From: Cryptomeria japonica
Taxonomy: Eukaryota > Streptophyta > Pinopsida > Cupressales > Cupressaceae
Length of the DNA stretch: 64,000 nt
Reading direction: 5' to 3'
Assembly: GCF_030272615.1 (NCBI RefSeq)
Contig: NC_081413.1
Span: forward strand, 717,733,867 to 717,797,866
Position 1 is the stretch's first letter. Every line of letters starts with the position of its first letter. This document shows positions 12,131-23,404 of the stretch, one piece after another. The notes under the pieces are model-generated. The model did not search any database, was not told where the DNA came from, and saw only the letters and a program-made list of their open reading frames with translations. The translations under genes were made by a program, and so were the position numbers.

Positions 12131-12387
12131 CTAGGCAACCGACCTCACATGCTAAAACATGAAATTTGCAGGCAAAAAAATAAGAACGTGACCAAAATCA
12201 ACAAAACAAAAAGAAAAAAGGATAAAATAAGGATGACTTACAGGTGGACTATACGCGGTGGGCCTTCGGTATCGATAAACGCGCTCGAATCGGTGTGAGG
12301 CATAGGAAGCTGGCATCTTGTCACTCTCCAAATTTCACTCTCACAACAAGTCAAAAGGTGCAAATGATAGAAATAAAATCACTTTTT

Positions 12388-12400
12388 ACCTTTTTATAGG
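12388..12400 (-). promoter_or_regulatory. TATA box of the antisense PMD gene
   Basis: On the minus strand CCTATAAAAAGG lies about 75-85 bases upstream of the exon 1 ATG. That leaves room for a start site near 12365 and a short leader. The element is independent of the LTR promoter, so the antisense gene seems to have had its own core promoter. Confidence 0.6.
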
Positions 12401-12416
12401 GTAAAAGTAAATTAGG

Positions 12417-12731
12417 GTTGGTGGGGCATGTATGTTGCTCGTTGTCTCACTTTTAACCCTATCAAACATCATTTTTGGGAGATGAATCAATTAGCACGCA
12501 TTAAACACACACACAATTTAAAAAATGCAATCGAATCAAAATGCTTAACAACTCAAATTTTTAAATTTTTTGATTCATCTCCCGAGGGGGCATCATCAAT
12601 ATCATTTATCAAATCTAAGGAACGACATCGACATCTTGACATATGACATCACATCAACCAAATTTTGACGACGTGTCAATTTTTTCTTTGAATTAATATG
12701 TGCACACATGTCACTTAAAAGAGGGGCAAAA
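12417..12731 (+). other. G1 3' untranslated region and polypurine tract
   Basis: Non-coding stretch between the antisense promoter and LTR-A. It ends in AAAAGAGGGGCAAAATG, a PPT-like run before a TGTAGACG LTR start. No gene is seen. Confidence 0.55.
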
Positions 12732-14185
12732 TGTAGACGTATAAAAATGACCACTTTCCTAAGTGAATATTTAATATTCATTTTAACCCATTCCTTTATT
12801 TTAATTAAATTATATTTAATAAATTATTCACATTCATCTATTTGATTAAATAAATTATCCAATTTAATTAAATTTACCTAGGCCTTTCATAAAACTTAAT
12901 TAAATAAATCTTTTTATTTAATTAATTTCCCTTTCTCCCCTTTTAATTAAATTTACATTTACTTAAATTATTCCTTGCAAGTAAATAAATCTAATTTATT
13001 TATTTTAATCCCCCACTTGCATTTATGCAAGTTACATTTATTTTAGTTGAAATAAAGTAATTTGTTTTAATTAAAATTACCCTCCATCCACTTGCATTCT
13101 CCTACATCTCCCACTTGCCTCTCTAAACCCCCTTCTAGATTCTTCTAATCACTTCTAAATTAGCCTAACCCATCTACTAACTATTGTCACATCCCTAAGC
13201 AAAGGGAAGCCACTTCTCAAACCCTCAAAGTCTTTATGTCTTCAACAAGTTAACCTTGAAAGTCTTCCAAACCATTAATGGTTAACTCAACCCTCTTGCA
13301 TGATTAGAGACTTTCTCTCTAACTCAACCCTCATCTAACCCAAGGGTCTCATCAAGCATTCATGGCTTTACCCTTGGTTATCCCTTTAACCCTTGCACAA
13401 GAGTTTACACCTTGGGTAAAAGATTTATCCAATGGATGACCCTAGCCTAACTGTAACCCTTACCTCCTAAAGTAACCATAAGGTCTTCTCAAGAATTTAA
13501 TGCTTCTTATATCTCCTCTCAAGAAACCCTTTGTTGAAAATTATCACCATTTCATTGGTGAGAATTGTAAACATGGATTAATAACTTTCAATCATGTCCC
13601 TTGATGAGATCATCCAATCCTGACCATCCATTACCTTGTTTTTCCTATAAATAGAGCACTTGTTCTATCATTGGGATATCCAAGTTTCATGCATCTAATC
13701 TATACTCATTTTTATCAAGCATTTAGTCTCTCTTTGAATAGAAATAATCTATTAATCATTTTAGGAGCATTTCTATTATCATAATAATCATATTAGGCTA
13801 GTGTATCATGTTAGGATAGTTTTGCTACTAATATTTTCATTGTATCATCATATATATGCTATTTTAATTCATTCTTGTTAACATCATGCACATTTAGGAT
13901 TGCATTCATGTTAGATTGATCAAATATCCCTCATTCTCATGATTGTCATCCCTAAGTCACTTTTCTCAGTGATCTGAGAGCAAAGGCATTGGCTTGAGGG
14001 CTCTTGTGAGATAGAGAACATTGGAACATCCCTTGGGAAGTTGATTTATTCCATATAACTCCATAACTTGCACCAAGAGTCCCATTGGTGTGTGGACCAG
14101 TTTGAATTCTCATTTTCCGTTTCCTACACTTTTCCCACACACACTTTCAATCTTGTTTCCTTTTACTTTATCAATAGTATCGACA
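12732..14185 (+). repeat. LTR-A, probable 3' LTR of G1
   Basis: It starts TGTAGACG after a PPT and probably ends ATCGACA at 14185, about 1.45 kb. It is AT-rich in its first half, with a promoter-like TATA box at 13645. No second copy is present, so the right end is a guess. It is placed there because a second PPT and LTR start follow within 35 bases. Confidence 0.5.
13645..13654 (+). promoter_or_regulatory. TATA box of LTR-A
   Basis: CTATAAATAG followed by a C-rich start region (GAGCACTTGTTC). Its position about 910 bases into a 1.45-kb LTR fits the U3/R border of an LTR promoter. Confidence 0.55.
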
Positions 14186-14218
14186 TACTCTTATACTCTT
14201 GATAAAGTGGGGGCTAAA
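14186..14218 (+). other. PPT and last internal bases of G3
   Basis: The run AAGTGGGGGCTAAATG stands directly before the TGTAGTGTC start of LTR-B. The rest of the internal region of this element is not seen to its left, which suggests that G1 inserted just upstream of it or that it was deleted. Confidence 0.5.
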
Positions 14219-15400
14219 TGTAGTGTCATAAAATTGTGAACCTAGAATTTTTGACTGCATTAGGAACCTCACGCATGCGAAATCAAATCCTCTAGCCTGA
14301 TCGGAGACCGAGGAGTGCTCGGCTTGCAAAAAAAGCTTCTTCCTTGGCCTTCGCATCACTCTATCCACACTCTACCCTAGAGACAAGGGTAGGATAGGGG
14401 CGTGGCGCCCTTGTCCCTGCCCTATTTTGGGGCAGGACCTTTCTAGAGATTGCATTGTGGGCTGTGCAATGAGCGAAAAATCTCCCCGATGTCGACCCAT
14501 GACAAAATTCAAATCCACCAACATGTATTTAAGGGGAATTTGTCCTCTTATTTGTATAAGTTGGATAAGTTGAAGTTGGATAATATTAGGGTATACACAA
14601 GCGATTGAGCATTCAAGAGCATTCAAGCATTCTTTTCTAGCATTGAGCATTCTCAAGTCTCCCTTCAAGGCTAGGTGTTGCATTCAAGTCAAAGATTCAA
14701 CCATTGAAGAGGAGATTGATTTCAACATACAATTCCATACAAGCATTTCTATCAACATTGCTACTACAACCTCCCTTGAGGTGATTTACAATTCAGTCTT
14801 TTATTTACATCTACTTGCAAGTACTTTCTTTCATTACTTGGTTAATTCCAAAACTGGGGTTTGACCTAAAGGCAAACCCCCAATCCCAACACATTTCCCT
14901 CTCTTTTCTATGTGTAGGTTTCAGGTGTGCAGTTGTACTTTTGGATTTGGGCTTCATTTGTAGAGACGGAAAAACCCTTTTTGTTTTGTGGATTTTTTGG
15001 AGGACTGTGTACATTCTCGCCATGGTCTAGACAACTTTTCATCAAACTTGCAGGGCGACTTCGTCTCGACATTTTACTGCCAAATCCAGGTGCACAACTT
15101 CATCCCATATTTAGATCTCAAGTTATAATTGATTCTTTGTCACTTTTGCACTACACAATTCAACCAATTCCTTTCTAGATCAAACAAAGGAAGAAGGGAT
15201 CATCCTAACATTCCCAATTCATTCAGAATTTAATCTATCATCTTTGTGTGGAGATTGAATCTATTGAATCATCCCTTATCTTCCTAATGTAATGGTGAAA
15301 AGTGCTTGAAAGATAATCAATAGTGAAGCTCTCATCTCTCTTTGAGGGAAAGGGTTAGTTTTCCTCTTGATCTATCACTCATCATTTTCCCACCATTACA
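14219..15400 (+). repeat. LTR-B, plus-strand copy (3' LTR of G3)
   Basis: It starts TGTAGTGTCATAAAATTG and ends CCCACCATTACA (1,182 bases). The ends are fixed by comparison with an inverted copy: 14219 to about 15042 matches 52879-52057, and 15332-15400 matches 21573-21505 at every base I checked. A PPT precedes it and no PBS follows it, so it is a 3' LTR. A possible TATA-like TGTATTTAAGG lies at about 14523. The short ORFs inside it also occur in the inverted copy only because the LTR is repeated. Confidence 0.85.
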
Positions 15401-17049
15401 GATACTTTTCCTATTTATGTACCCCTTCCAATATATTTTTATTTCCTCACTCATTAATCCAACTTCTATTTTTCTCTTGAAATATTGCCTCTTTGTTGTT
15501 TCCATTTTTCTTAGTATTCTTGGCTCAATCTCACATGGTACCAAATATTCACTATTACAAATGAAGATGAAAATAATTTGCAAGAAAGCATGACAGGAAT
15601 ATTTCAATTGAGGGATGCAAAATGGAGTTAGAAGGTTGCAAATTTTGCTTGGTTGTTCAAATTTCTATAATTTTTTGGTGAAATCTCTTCAAATATCTGA
15701 TACAATTCGATTGATCTTTACAAATTCTCTTGTAATTTGATTAATATTTAAAAATCCTTTCCTATTATCAATAATATTTATAAATTTCCACCAAATCCTC
15801 TTGTATCAAGAAAATATTTTTAGTGATTTATTGTCTTTATTTTTGCATCAAAATATTTAACCCTTTAATTAAATTGGCATTTTAATCTTAAATTTAAGCT
15901 TGATGAGGATGAATTGGCTTTAGCTTGCATCATCTTAATGACTTATATCACTTTGGTGCTTGCTAAAATCTACTTTTTTGGCAGAAATTTGCTTTTGCTT
16001 ACAAATTGACTTGGATAATTTTAGCTTATTTTATAGTATGGCATTAAAACTAGTTTGTAGTTGCCTTCAATCTACTAATTTTGAAGTCATTTATCACTAA
16101 AACTTGGTCAAATCACTTAGTGGCCTTAGTACTTGTAGTTAATTTTATTTGAAATTCATTTGTAATTTGGTTCAGCATCCATTTGGCCTCAAATTCTCTT
16201 TCTTTGGGCCTACCTTTTCTAGCACACTAATTTTAGCATCTAAATTCAGCCTTGTTTGGCATTCACATGAATGCATATTTTTCTTTGGTTCTTCTTTCTA
16301 CCATCTTTGGCAAATTTTATTTGGTGATCAAAGTCTAGTTTTGACCTACAATTCATTGTTTGAATATTTCAAATTGATTTTGGTGACTCAAATTTGGATG
16401 TTCCATTGTCTTGGATCTTCAACTTTGGTGAATAAAGTTCACTAAGTAATTTTGTATCACAAGAAGGAAAGTATGAGTGGAGTGTATGCCCCCATGTTAA
16501 AGCGATCGCACGTGACTTATCGGGAGAGATTTCTTTAAGGTAGGATACACCTAAGAGAAAGAGAAGAAAGGGAGCACGTTATCACAAGTATTTATCCCCC
16601 AATTGAGGTAAAAATCCAAGGATAATGAACATAAAACACAAGGTAGTGTCGCTTTCCTCGCGATCAGTATGATGTATGATAACTCATGTATATCATGTAT
16701 GTATATGCATATAATAATCTTCATTCCCCCAAAAAGGACACTACCTTAGAAGAAAGGGAAGAGAGGATGTCTTTTGAGTCAACATGAAAGAGACCAAAAA
16801 AAGATCTCAATGTTTTGCATCATCCCCAAGTAGACATTAAGGGAACAATAGAAGAATGGTCACAAAGGAGAAAGAAAAGAGAGGGAGAAATATCTATAGT
16901 TCTAATATTGCTAATCTAGCATGACATTCGCCTCCTGATCTTGTTGATCACTATTTTGGGAAGGCAAACAACATGCTAGTGGAGTGATATCGAGCACAAT
17001 AGATGGAGCTATCACAAGATCCAAACAAGGACTATGCTCATGTTGTAAG
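15401..17049. other. Unassigned AT-rich stretch
   Basis: No coding region, tRNA or clear repeat was recognised. The right third (about 16450-17049) may be non-coding internal sequence of G2, downstream of its protease on the minus strand, since it is continuous with it. A 98-codon plus-strand frame at 16149-16445 has no recognisable motif. Confidence 0.5.
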
Positions 17050-18595
17050 TCACTGTTTGATTCTAGGAGCTAGGATTAAAGTTTGTGAAAACTCATCCGA
17101 TAAATGTTTGTCCACATCAACATACTCATACTCACTGTCAGAAGCATTAGGAGTTGTATTACCATTATGAATAACATTTTCAGCCATTTCTTCATCAAAG
17201 TTTAAAGCAAGAGGAGTAAGAACATGAATAAGAGTAAAACCATCACATGTTTTATGCAAATTATGATTTGGAGATGGTTGAACATCTTGCTTAGGAGAAA
17301 AGGGAATCATGTCAACTATTGAAGTCTAAGGAGATTTAGTATTTTGAGGGATATATTCACGAGCTTGAACACAATGTCTTCATCAATGTTCTTTTGCACA
17401 ACGATTTCATCAAGTCTTAGTGGAAGGATGAGAAGGAGGAGAAAACTTTGAATAAGTAAGAATGTTTTTCTCCATGATAGCTGAAGGTTTAGGTTGAGGT
17501 CTTTTTGGTTGAACAATAGGAGATGAAGGCCTCTTCTCTTGATAAGAGGAAGGAGGTGGAACTGCACCATATAAAGAAGGAATATTAGGTGTAGGAAGGA
17601 GACCAAGTCCATCATGAGGAGGAGGTATAGGTCTAACCTTAGGATGAATATTGGTGTTCTCCTTAAGTGAAGGTAAAGTCACATCCATAGGAGTAGGTGG
17701 ACAATTTTCCTTAGGAGGGAGATTAGTTCTATCCGAGAGGGGAATAAACTCATATTGAAGAATAATAGGAATGCCAAGTGTTGGCGATCTAGGTTGACTT
17801 AAGGATAAAATCATAGCATTCTTCCATTTTTGATAAGATTGAAAAAGAGCATCGCTCCTTGATGGAAGAGATTGAAATTGTTAGGCCAAAAGAGATCAAT
17901 AGGAAGACCAGGTCTTCTTTTGGATGGAGAAAATAAGATATGGTTCACAGTTATGATTTCTCCATTGTGAGGAAATTTAAGACACTTGTGGATTGGAGAA
18001 GCAATATTATGGAAGATAGCCAAGGATAGCCCAACTTCACACAAAATTGCTCAGAAGAAGGTATGATAACAAAGTCAACATCCATGGATTTAGTATGGAC
18101 TTCAATAGGAAGGGTGATAGAACCAATAGTAGGACAAGAGAAGCCATCAAATAGCTTCACAACTACATTAGAAGCATCATATAGTGGTTTATGCAATCAT
18201 AAAGTGAAAATATACTCTTCAGTTATGACATTAACCATGCAAGAGGGATCAATCAGGGCACCATGACAAGGGATATCCTTAACCTTTGAAACTATGTATA
18301 AAGGGCCATCGGGTGCTCTAATGGTCTCACTAAGGTCAAATGTAATACAAGGATCCTTAGGTGAATCTTGTGTTTCTACCATATTAATTACCAAGTTTGG
18401 AGCCATACAGATGAGTGTTTTAGAAGAGAGAGAACTAGGCAAAATCTCAATAACGTTAGAGGTATGAGATGGCAAGGGATTAGTGAAAATATTAAGATTT
18501 TGATTAGGAGGAGCCATTGATTTATTCCCTTTATCATTCACACCTACCACATATATAGTATTATTATCAATCAAGTCTTGAACCTTATTTTTCAA
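17050..18595 (-). pseudogene. G2 protease region and Pro-rich downstream part
   Basis: The 18595-18197 frame ends in HGALIDPSCMVNVITEEY, the protease active-site region. The usual Asp-Ser/Thr-Gly is changed to Asp-Pro-Ser, so it would not be active as read. The next frame (18196-17951) has VDFVIIP..FCVKLGYPWLSS, and 18044-17811 has KCLKFPHNG and ITVNHILFSP, which follow the protease in Tat-type elements. After that come a Pro-rich stretch (17814-17410) and an acidic end (17310-17050) with no reverse transcriptase. Frames shift near 18000, 17815 and 17400. Confidence 0.7.
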
Positions 18596-20398
18596 TGCAA
18601 AACATTTCTCAGTATCATGACTAGGTTGACGATGAAATTGGCAAAAGGATTTGTTATCAAAATAAGGAGATGAAAGTTCGAAAGATCAACTTTTTTTATA
18701 GGAGAAAGTTTGATAACATTTCTATGCAATAACTGAGACATAATACTATGCAAATATTCATTCAAAGGAGTAAATTGTCTTTCTCTTTGGAAAAAAATAG
18801 AAATAGGAGGCACACCTGTTGTAGCATTCACATGATTATTGTTGATTGGATCATTGAACTTGATGAAGCTCTTTTTTGGTTTGAACTTCACAAATGGTTG
18901 TTGAACACTCTCCCCCTTATCACTTGGATCCAGAGGAGTGGATTTCTCCATTTGACTCACAACCAACTGATAATTGTGGAGTGTTGTGCACATTTGCGGA
19001 AAGGATGTAAACTCAGACAAAAGAAGCTTTTCCTTGATATCTTTTTGTAAATTAGAAATGAAAATTATTTGAATATCATTATCAGGCACATGAAAATAAA
19101 TTTGAGCACACAATGCTTATATCTACTAATGAAATTAGTCACTTTTTCTTTAAAACCTTGTTTACAATGCATTAAATAGGTCAAAGTGATTTTAGGACCA
19201 ATGTTGTTTAGAAATTGTTGGGTGAAATAATTTGCTAGTTGTTGAAAGGAAGTGATAGAATAGGAAGGCAAAGAGAAATACCATTGTAAGGCCTTATCTC
19301 TTAGTGTTCTTGTAAACAATTTTGCAAGCAATCATTGATCATAAGCAAAATTAGTACACAAGGTTTGAAATGTTTGGACATGCATAAGAGAATCACCTTT
19401 TCCATTATAGAGTTATAATTGAGGGATCTCCACATGTTTAGGTGGCATGACTTTAACAATATCAAGAGAAAGTGGGATCGCAACATCAAAGGTGGGTACA
19501 CTAAACTTGGATTGACTCATGGAAGCAATTGATTGTTGTAAAGAAGACACAGTTTGAGAAAGATTGTTAATTGTCATTTCAATAGAAGAATTTATGTTAG
19601 ACACCAGTGATTGAGAAGGTGGTGTGATGTTGTTGAAAGAAGGCATGGATTGAGAATAAGGTGGTGGGACACTATGATAAGTAGGCATTGGTGATGATTG
19701 GGTAGGAAAAGGGACACTTAAAGGAGGAATAAAGTTGTTGAAGAAATTTCCCCTTGTGTCACACTGATTGGTTGAGGAATAGTAGGAATACTCATGCAAG
19801 ACATAGGTATCAACAGAGGATTAAATGAAGAAGAGGGATTGCCCCCATGACCTATGGTTGTAGGAATGACATTTTGAGTTGAAGTAGCCATAATGTTAGA
19901 TGTGAAAGTAGGAATACTAGTCATATGATTAGTCAAAGAAATAGAGGAATTGACTTGTGTTGAAGATTGTGAGTAATCTAGGGTTTCAACACAACTCTTA
20001 ATAGGCATGACATTAGAATCAACAATATGTTCAATTCCACGCAATATATCAATTCCATTCTTATCACTTTCAAGTATGCATTTGAGACCTTCAATTAATG
20101 GAAGAGCTTCACTATTAGGGTATTCTTGGGACATCCATTATTGAAATCTATCAAATTGATTGTCCAATATAGAAAGTTGATCTAAAGAAACCCTAGTTAA
20201 AGCTTCTTCTTCATCATGGGATCCATCAACGGACACATGGATCCCATGATTGGGATGGGAAGAATTAGCATGATCCTCATTATAGAAGTCACCCAAATTA
20301 GGCTCCATCTCCTTGGTAATTAAACCTTGGGAAGCCTTAATTCTAATGCTTTGTCTAACAGGGATAGGATAGGTTGGACTAATAGTGGTAAAACTCAT
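18592..20398 (-). pseudogene. G2 gag, degenerate
   Basis: Several minus-strand frames together make a Ty3/gypsy Gag. The N-terminal part (20398-19718) is acidic and then Ser/Thr/Pro-rich. The middle (19799-19413) is Pro/Ser-rich. The capsid-like core at about 19331-18950 contains LRDKALQWYFSLP and FTQQFLNNIG, standard Retrotrans_gag features. A degraded His/Cys motif (FCQFHRQPSHDTEKCF, about 18655-18600) precedes the protease, as in Tat/Ogre elements. Frameshifts lie near 19750, 19400 and 19090. The product would build the retrotransposon particle; this copy cannot. Confidence 0.8.
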
Positions 20399-21504
20399 GC
20401 ACTAGAGGGAAAATTTGAATTTTGAATTGTGGAACAAAGCTTACAAAATTGAGTAACATAAAATGTAAGAAAATAATGATTACACAATTTGAACTTTGTT
20501 AGAGGAATAAAATGAGACAATTTCCAAAAATGAAAGGAATTTTTTTTTTTTTAAATTAGGGCCAAGGGAATACCACTTAATTTTAAAATCAGAATTTTTA
20601 GAATCAGGGAAGACAATAATTAATCTCTTAATTTTAAAAATATTCTTGAAAGTTGCAATGTTTAATTTTGAAGGCATTTCTGATTCTAGAGGGTTCAAAA
20701 TTTGATAAAATCAGCCAATCTTTTGGATTTAGGCTATTAAATACAGTTATAACAGTCTCTTGAAATTTTGGGAAAAAAGTCAAGGATCATGGCAAGAATG
20801 CACATGGTCCGACCAACTTTTTTCAATTTTTTTAGGGATGGATATTATGATGATTTTAAAGCTAACCCCCCAAAAATGGCAAATTTTATGATCTCTAGAT
20901 GGGCAAAATGAAGGCACAAAGGTGAAAATAGGACCCTATTAGGGTTTTGAAGAAAAAGAGGAATTGAAGTGCAATTTTGAAAAGGGTCAAACCTAATGGA
21001 TAGGGACACCTTGGAAAATGTTTAGAAATCTGAACGTAACTGAAATTGATTTGAAATTAACACAAAATCCAATTAATTTTAAAAATTAGGGTTTGGTGAC
21101 CTAACCACTCAATTTTAAAATTTGAACTTTGGGAAAAAGGGGGGAAATTGAAAATTTGAATTGTAGAATTGAAAACAAATCTGAGAAGAATCAGAAATCT
21201 GAAAATTAAATGGAAATCCAATTCCAAGATGATTTTTGAAAATTAGGGTTTTAACAAGTAACCTCTTAATTTTGTAATTGCAAAATTGAACAAGACAATG
21301 AGGAAATTGAATTTGACATTCAAAACAATTTTCAGATCTAAGACAACCACAAGAAATTTTTACAAATCACAAGTTCAATTTTAATTTTAAAAACTAGGGT
21401 TTTAAATAATTTAACCTTTAAGTTTGCAGAAAATTTATACTTGTAAATGAAAAATATGCAATTTTGTTCAAAGGAAAGCATGCAAGACGTTGGATTCACC
21501 AAAA
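20399..21504 (-). other. G2 leader with primer-binding site
   Basis: AT-rich non-coding leader. Directly after the LTR end on the minus strand comes TTTTGGTGAATCCAACGTC (21504-21486), which fits the position of a PBS and differs from the initiator-Met type used by the Copia elements here. A stretch at 20784-20810 matches 52069-52095 inside LTR-B at 25 of 27 bases by eye. Confidence 0.6.
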
Positions 21505-21573
21505 TGTAATGGTGGGAAAATGATGAGTGATAGATCAAGAGGAAAACTAACCCTTTCCCTCAAAGAGAGATGA
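21505..21573 (-). repeat. LTR-B fragment, 3' tip of G2 5' LTR
   Basis: 69 bases, the reverse complement of 15332-15400 with no mismatch found. It is followed by the PBS on the minus strand. Its other side joins element X at the shared bases ATGA (21570-21573). Confidence 0.9.
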
Positions 21574-22158
21574 ATCGGTGAAGCCAACACCGATAAGAAG
21601 AATAGAGTATGCTAAGTGGATGTATGAGATAGAGGTAGTGTCATCAGATAGATCAATCATCTTTGTTGTCGTCTAAAAAATTGTGGCATTGTAAATCCCT
21701 TAACAGGGTGAACCTTAACTAGTTCTTTATGTAAAATCTCTTAACTGAGTCACTTTAGATATGAAGTTGTAAATCCTCTAGCAAGGTGAACTTTAGCAAG
21801 TTCTAAGGTATTCTTAACCGGATACTAGTCACTTCTAATAGGGTGATTTTCTCAGAAAGAATAGATTGTAAGCTCTTAACAGGGCACTCTTTTTCACTGC
21901 AGTAAAAGAGATTGTGGGTTATCCCCGCTATGGTTTTCTCCCTCTAACCAAGGGTTTCCACATATATTTTCTAGTGTTGTGTGATGCTTATGTGTGCATA
22001 CAAATCTCTTTTCTTTGATGTTTTATACTTTCATGATTTATGCAATGTTTAAGTTAATTTGGAAGGACAGTTGCAGACTGATCAGTTTGAATGTTTGAAT
22101 TATGAATAAATTGTTTTGACTGATTCACCCCCCTCTTAGTCATTGGTTAATACTAACA
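21570..22158 (+). repeat. X 5' LTR, truncated
   Basis: 589 bases matching the last part of the 3' LTR from about 51464 onward. It ends ATACTAACA. The first roughly 680 bases are missing, lost together with about 290 bases of the neighbouring LTR-B. It keeps the GTGGGTTATCCCC...GGGTTTCCACA block and the ATTCACCCCCCTCTTAG block. Confidence 0.88.
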
Positions 22159-22160
22159 AT

Positions 22161-22172
22161 TGGTATCAGAGC
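22161..22172 (+). other. X primer-binding site (initiator Met tRNA)
   Basis: TGGTATCAGAGC two bases after the LTR end, complementary to the 3' end of plant initiator-Met tRNA. Typical of Copia elements. Confidence 0.92.
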
Positions 22173-22216
22173 TTTGGTCCTTTGAATAAAATCTTGACAA
22201 CTTGAGGAAAAATATC

Positions 22217-23404
22217 ATGGAGGAATACCGGTATCAGAAGTAGGTTGATGAAGTTAATGAAATTATTGCTCAGCTAAAAGAGAGACTGAGAAAATCACTT
22301 GCTAAAAGAAAGGAACTAGCTCTACAACTAAATGAGAGTCAGGATATCATAGATCAAATCTCTAAACATAGTGGATCTGAAGAAGCAGAAGTAGTCTTAG
22401 AATTGATGGAAAAGAACAATAAGTTGACTGAAGAATTCACAAATCTAAAAAGAGAGCATGAAAGTCAGGCCCTGAGAATGACTGAAATACTAGAAGCGAG
22501 CAGGATAGCAGATGAAAGAAAAAGAGATGAAGAAGAAGCTTTGTCAAAAGTTGAAAGAGCCAAAAGGCTTGCTAAAGAAGCGCTAAGAGAAAATGATGCA
22601 ATCATCATTGAAAAAGATGAATAAATCCGAATTCTCACTCAGGATAATGAATACATACATGAGCATTTGCATAACAAAGCAGAGGAAAAGGAGAAGATGA
22701 TGAAAGAGACTAAACAACTCACAAATGAGTTGAAAGATGCAAATAAGAGAAATGAAAAATTGAGGAAATTTAATGAAATCTCTGAGAAGATAGATGAACA
22801 ATTGAAAAATTAAAGGAGAACAAAGGAAACAACCGATCTTGGTTACTCCGGTACAGGTCCTATGGAAATTGGATAATCATCTAAATGCAAAAGGATGAAG
22901 GATGATAAAAGGAACTATTCAGGAATGAAAGGTATGAAGTTTTCCAAATCTTCTTGCAAACATTGTGGTAAACTAGGTCATAAGTCTAATGTCTATAGAA
23001 ATCAACCGGTTAGTCAAAATAAGTCTTTCACCTTTGATGGTTATTGCTATAATTGTCACAAGTATGGTCACACTTCTTATAAGTGTAGATCTTGATCTAG
23101 GAGCATGTCTAATAGAAGAAGCTTTAATGGATATTTCTTTACATGCAATAAATATGGACACAAAGTTGAAGAATGCATGTTCAAGTCAAATGCATCAAGA
23201 TCACCATTCAAACCGGCTAGACCTAATAAAAGGAGCAATTGGTTCAATGCTACCTGTTCTACTTGTGGTAACTTTGGTCATGGTATACCAAATTATAGAA
23301 TGAGAACAAGTCAGAAAATTAATGTAGGACCATGGAGGACAATTGGTATGGCATGTTTTAATTGTCATAAGGTCAGTCACTTAGCCAGAGAATGCAAGAA
23401 TTGA
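22217..23404 (+). pseudogene. X gag-like ORF: coiled coil plus zinc-knuckle array
   Basis: One frame from ATG 22217 to TGA 23402, with premature stops near 22238, 22620, 22811, 22874 and 23093. The first two thirds are Lys/Glu-rich with heptad-like patterns, a probable coiled coil. The last third has five CCHC-like knuckles at about 22954, 23047, 23140, 23260 and 23353. The second (CYNCHKYGHTSYKC) and fifth (CFNCHKVSHLAREC) are complete. The first and fourth have Tyr for the last Cys, and the third lacks the first Cys. It probably binds element RNA. A usual Copia capsid fold is not evident, so gag-like is as far as I go. Confidence 0.7.

Larger units (their letters stand above)
11019..12241 (-). 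other. Predicted intron of the antisense PMD gene
   Basis: Donor GTAAGT begins at 12241. The acceptor ends at 11019 after TTTTGTTGTTACAG. The 1,223 bases between are almost wholly tandem repeats with no long coding frame. The reading frame is kept across the join, which supports real splicing when the element was active. No transcript can be checked here. Confidence 0.65.
9065..12316 (-). pseudogene. Antisense plant-mobile-domain (PMD) gene of G1, two exons, decayed
   Basis: Minus-strand gene running opposite to pol. Exon 1 (12316-12242) starts with ATG at 12316 and encodes 25 residues up to a GTAAGT donor. Exon 2 starts at 11018 after a T-rich tract and TTACAG. Both exons are in phase 0, and joining them keeps the frame that carries the PMD region. 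Recognisable pieces are WVDRDIIERCGLSSLL and RGLLTDLAERWH with TFHL..EMTVTPEDCYRIL (about 10955-10767), then LGGFLCPNRRLKGLAMGWR (about 10610) and KTPFIIERFLHSQV (about 10150). A Gly-rich and then Gln/Glu-rich tail follows down to about 9065. Many in-frame stops, largely TAG, show it is dead. PMD proteins are also domesticated plant genes; antisense extra ORFs are known in Tat-lineage elements. The role of the protein is not established. Confidence 0.75.
17050..21573 (-). mobile_element. G2: Tat-type Ty3/gypsy element, 5' half, minus strand
   Basis: Read on the minus strand it has an LTR end (21505), a PBS-like run, a long leader, gag, then protease, and then loses coding. No reverse transcriptase or integrase remains, so it is either a non-autonomous derivative or truncated at its 3' side. 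Its 5' LTR (LTR-B family) is cut by element X, and the distal part lies at 52057-52879. Confidence 0.8.

Noticed and set aside
16149-16445. A 98-codon plus-strand ORF
   Set aside because: Phe/Leu-rich chance frame in AT-rich DNA without motif, neighbour or promoter.
15332-21573. A 6.2-kb DNA transposon with 69-bp terminal inverted repeats
   Set aside because: The inverted arms are the tips of LTR-B copies in opposite orientation: one is followed by a PBS and gag, the other is preceded by an LTR body and PPT. No TSD flanks the pair.
22161-22172. tRNA gene remnants at the TGGTATCAGAGC sites
   Set aside because: They are primer-binding sites next to LTR ends; there is no cloverleaf around them.
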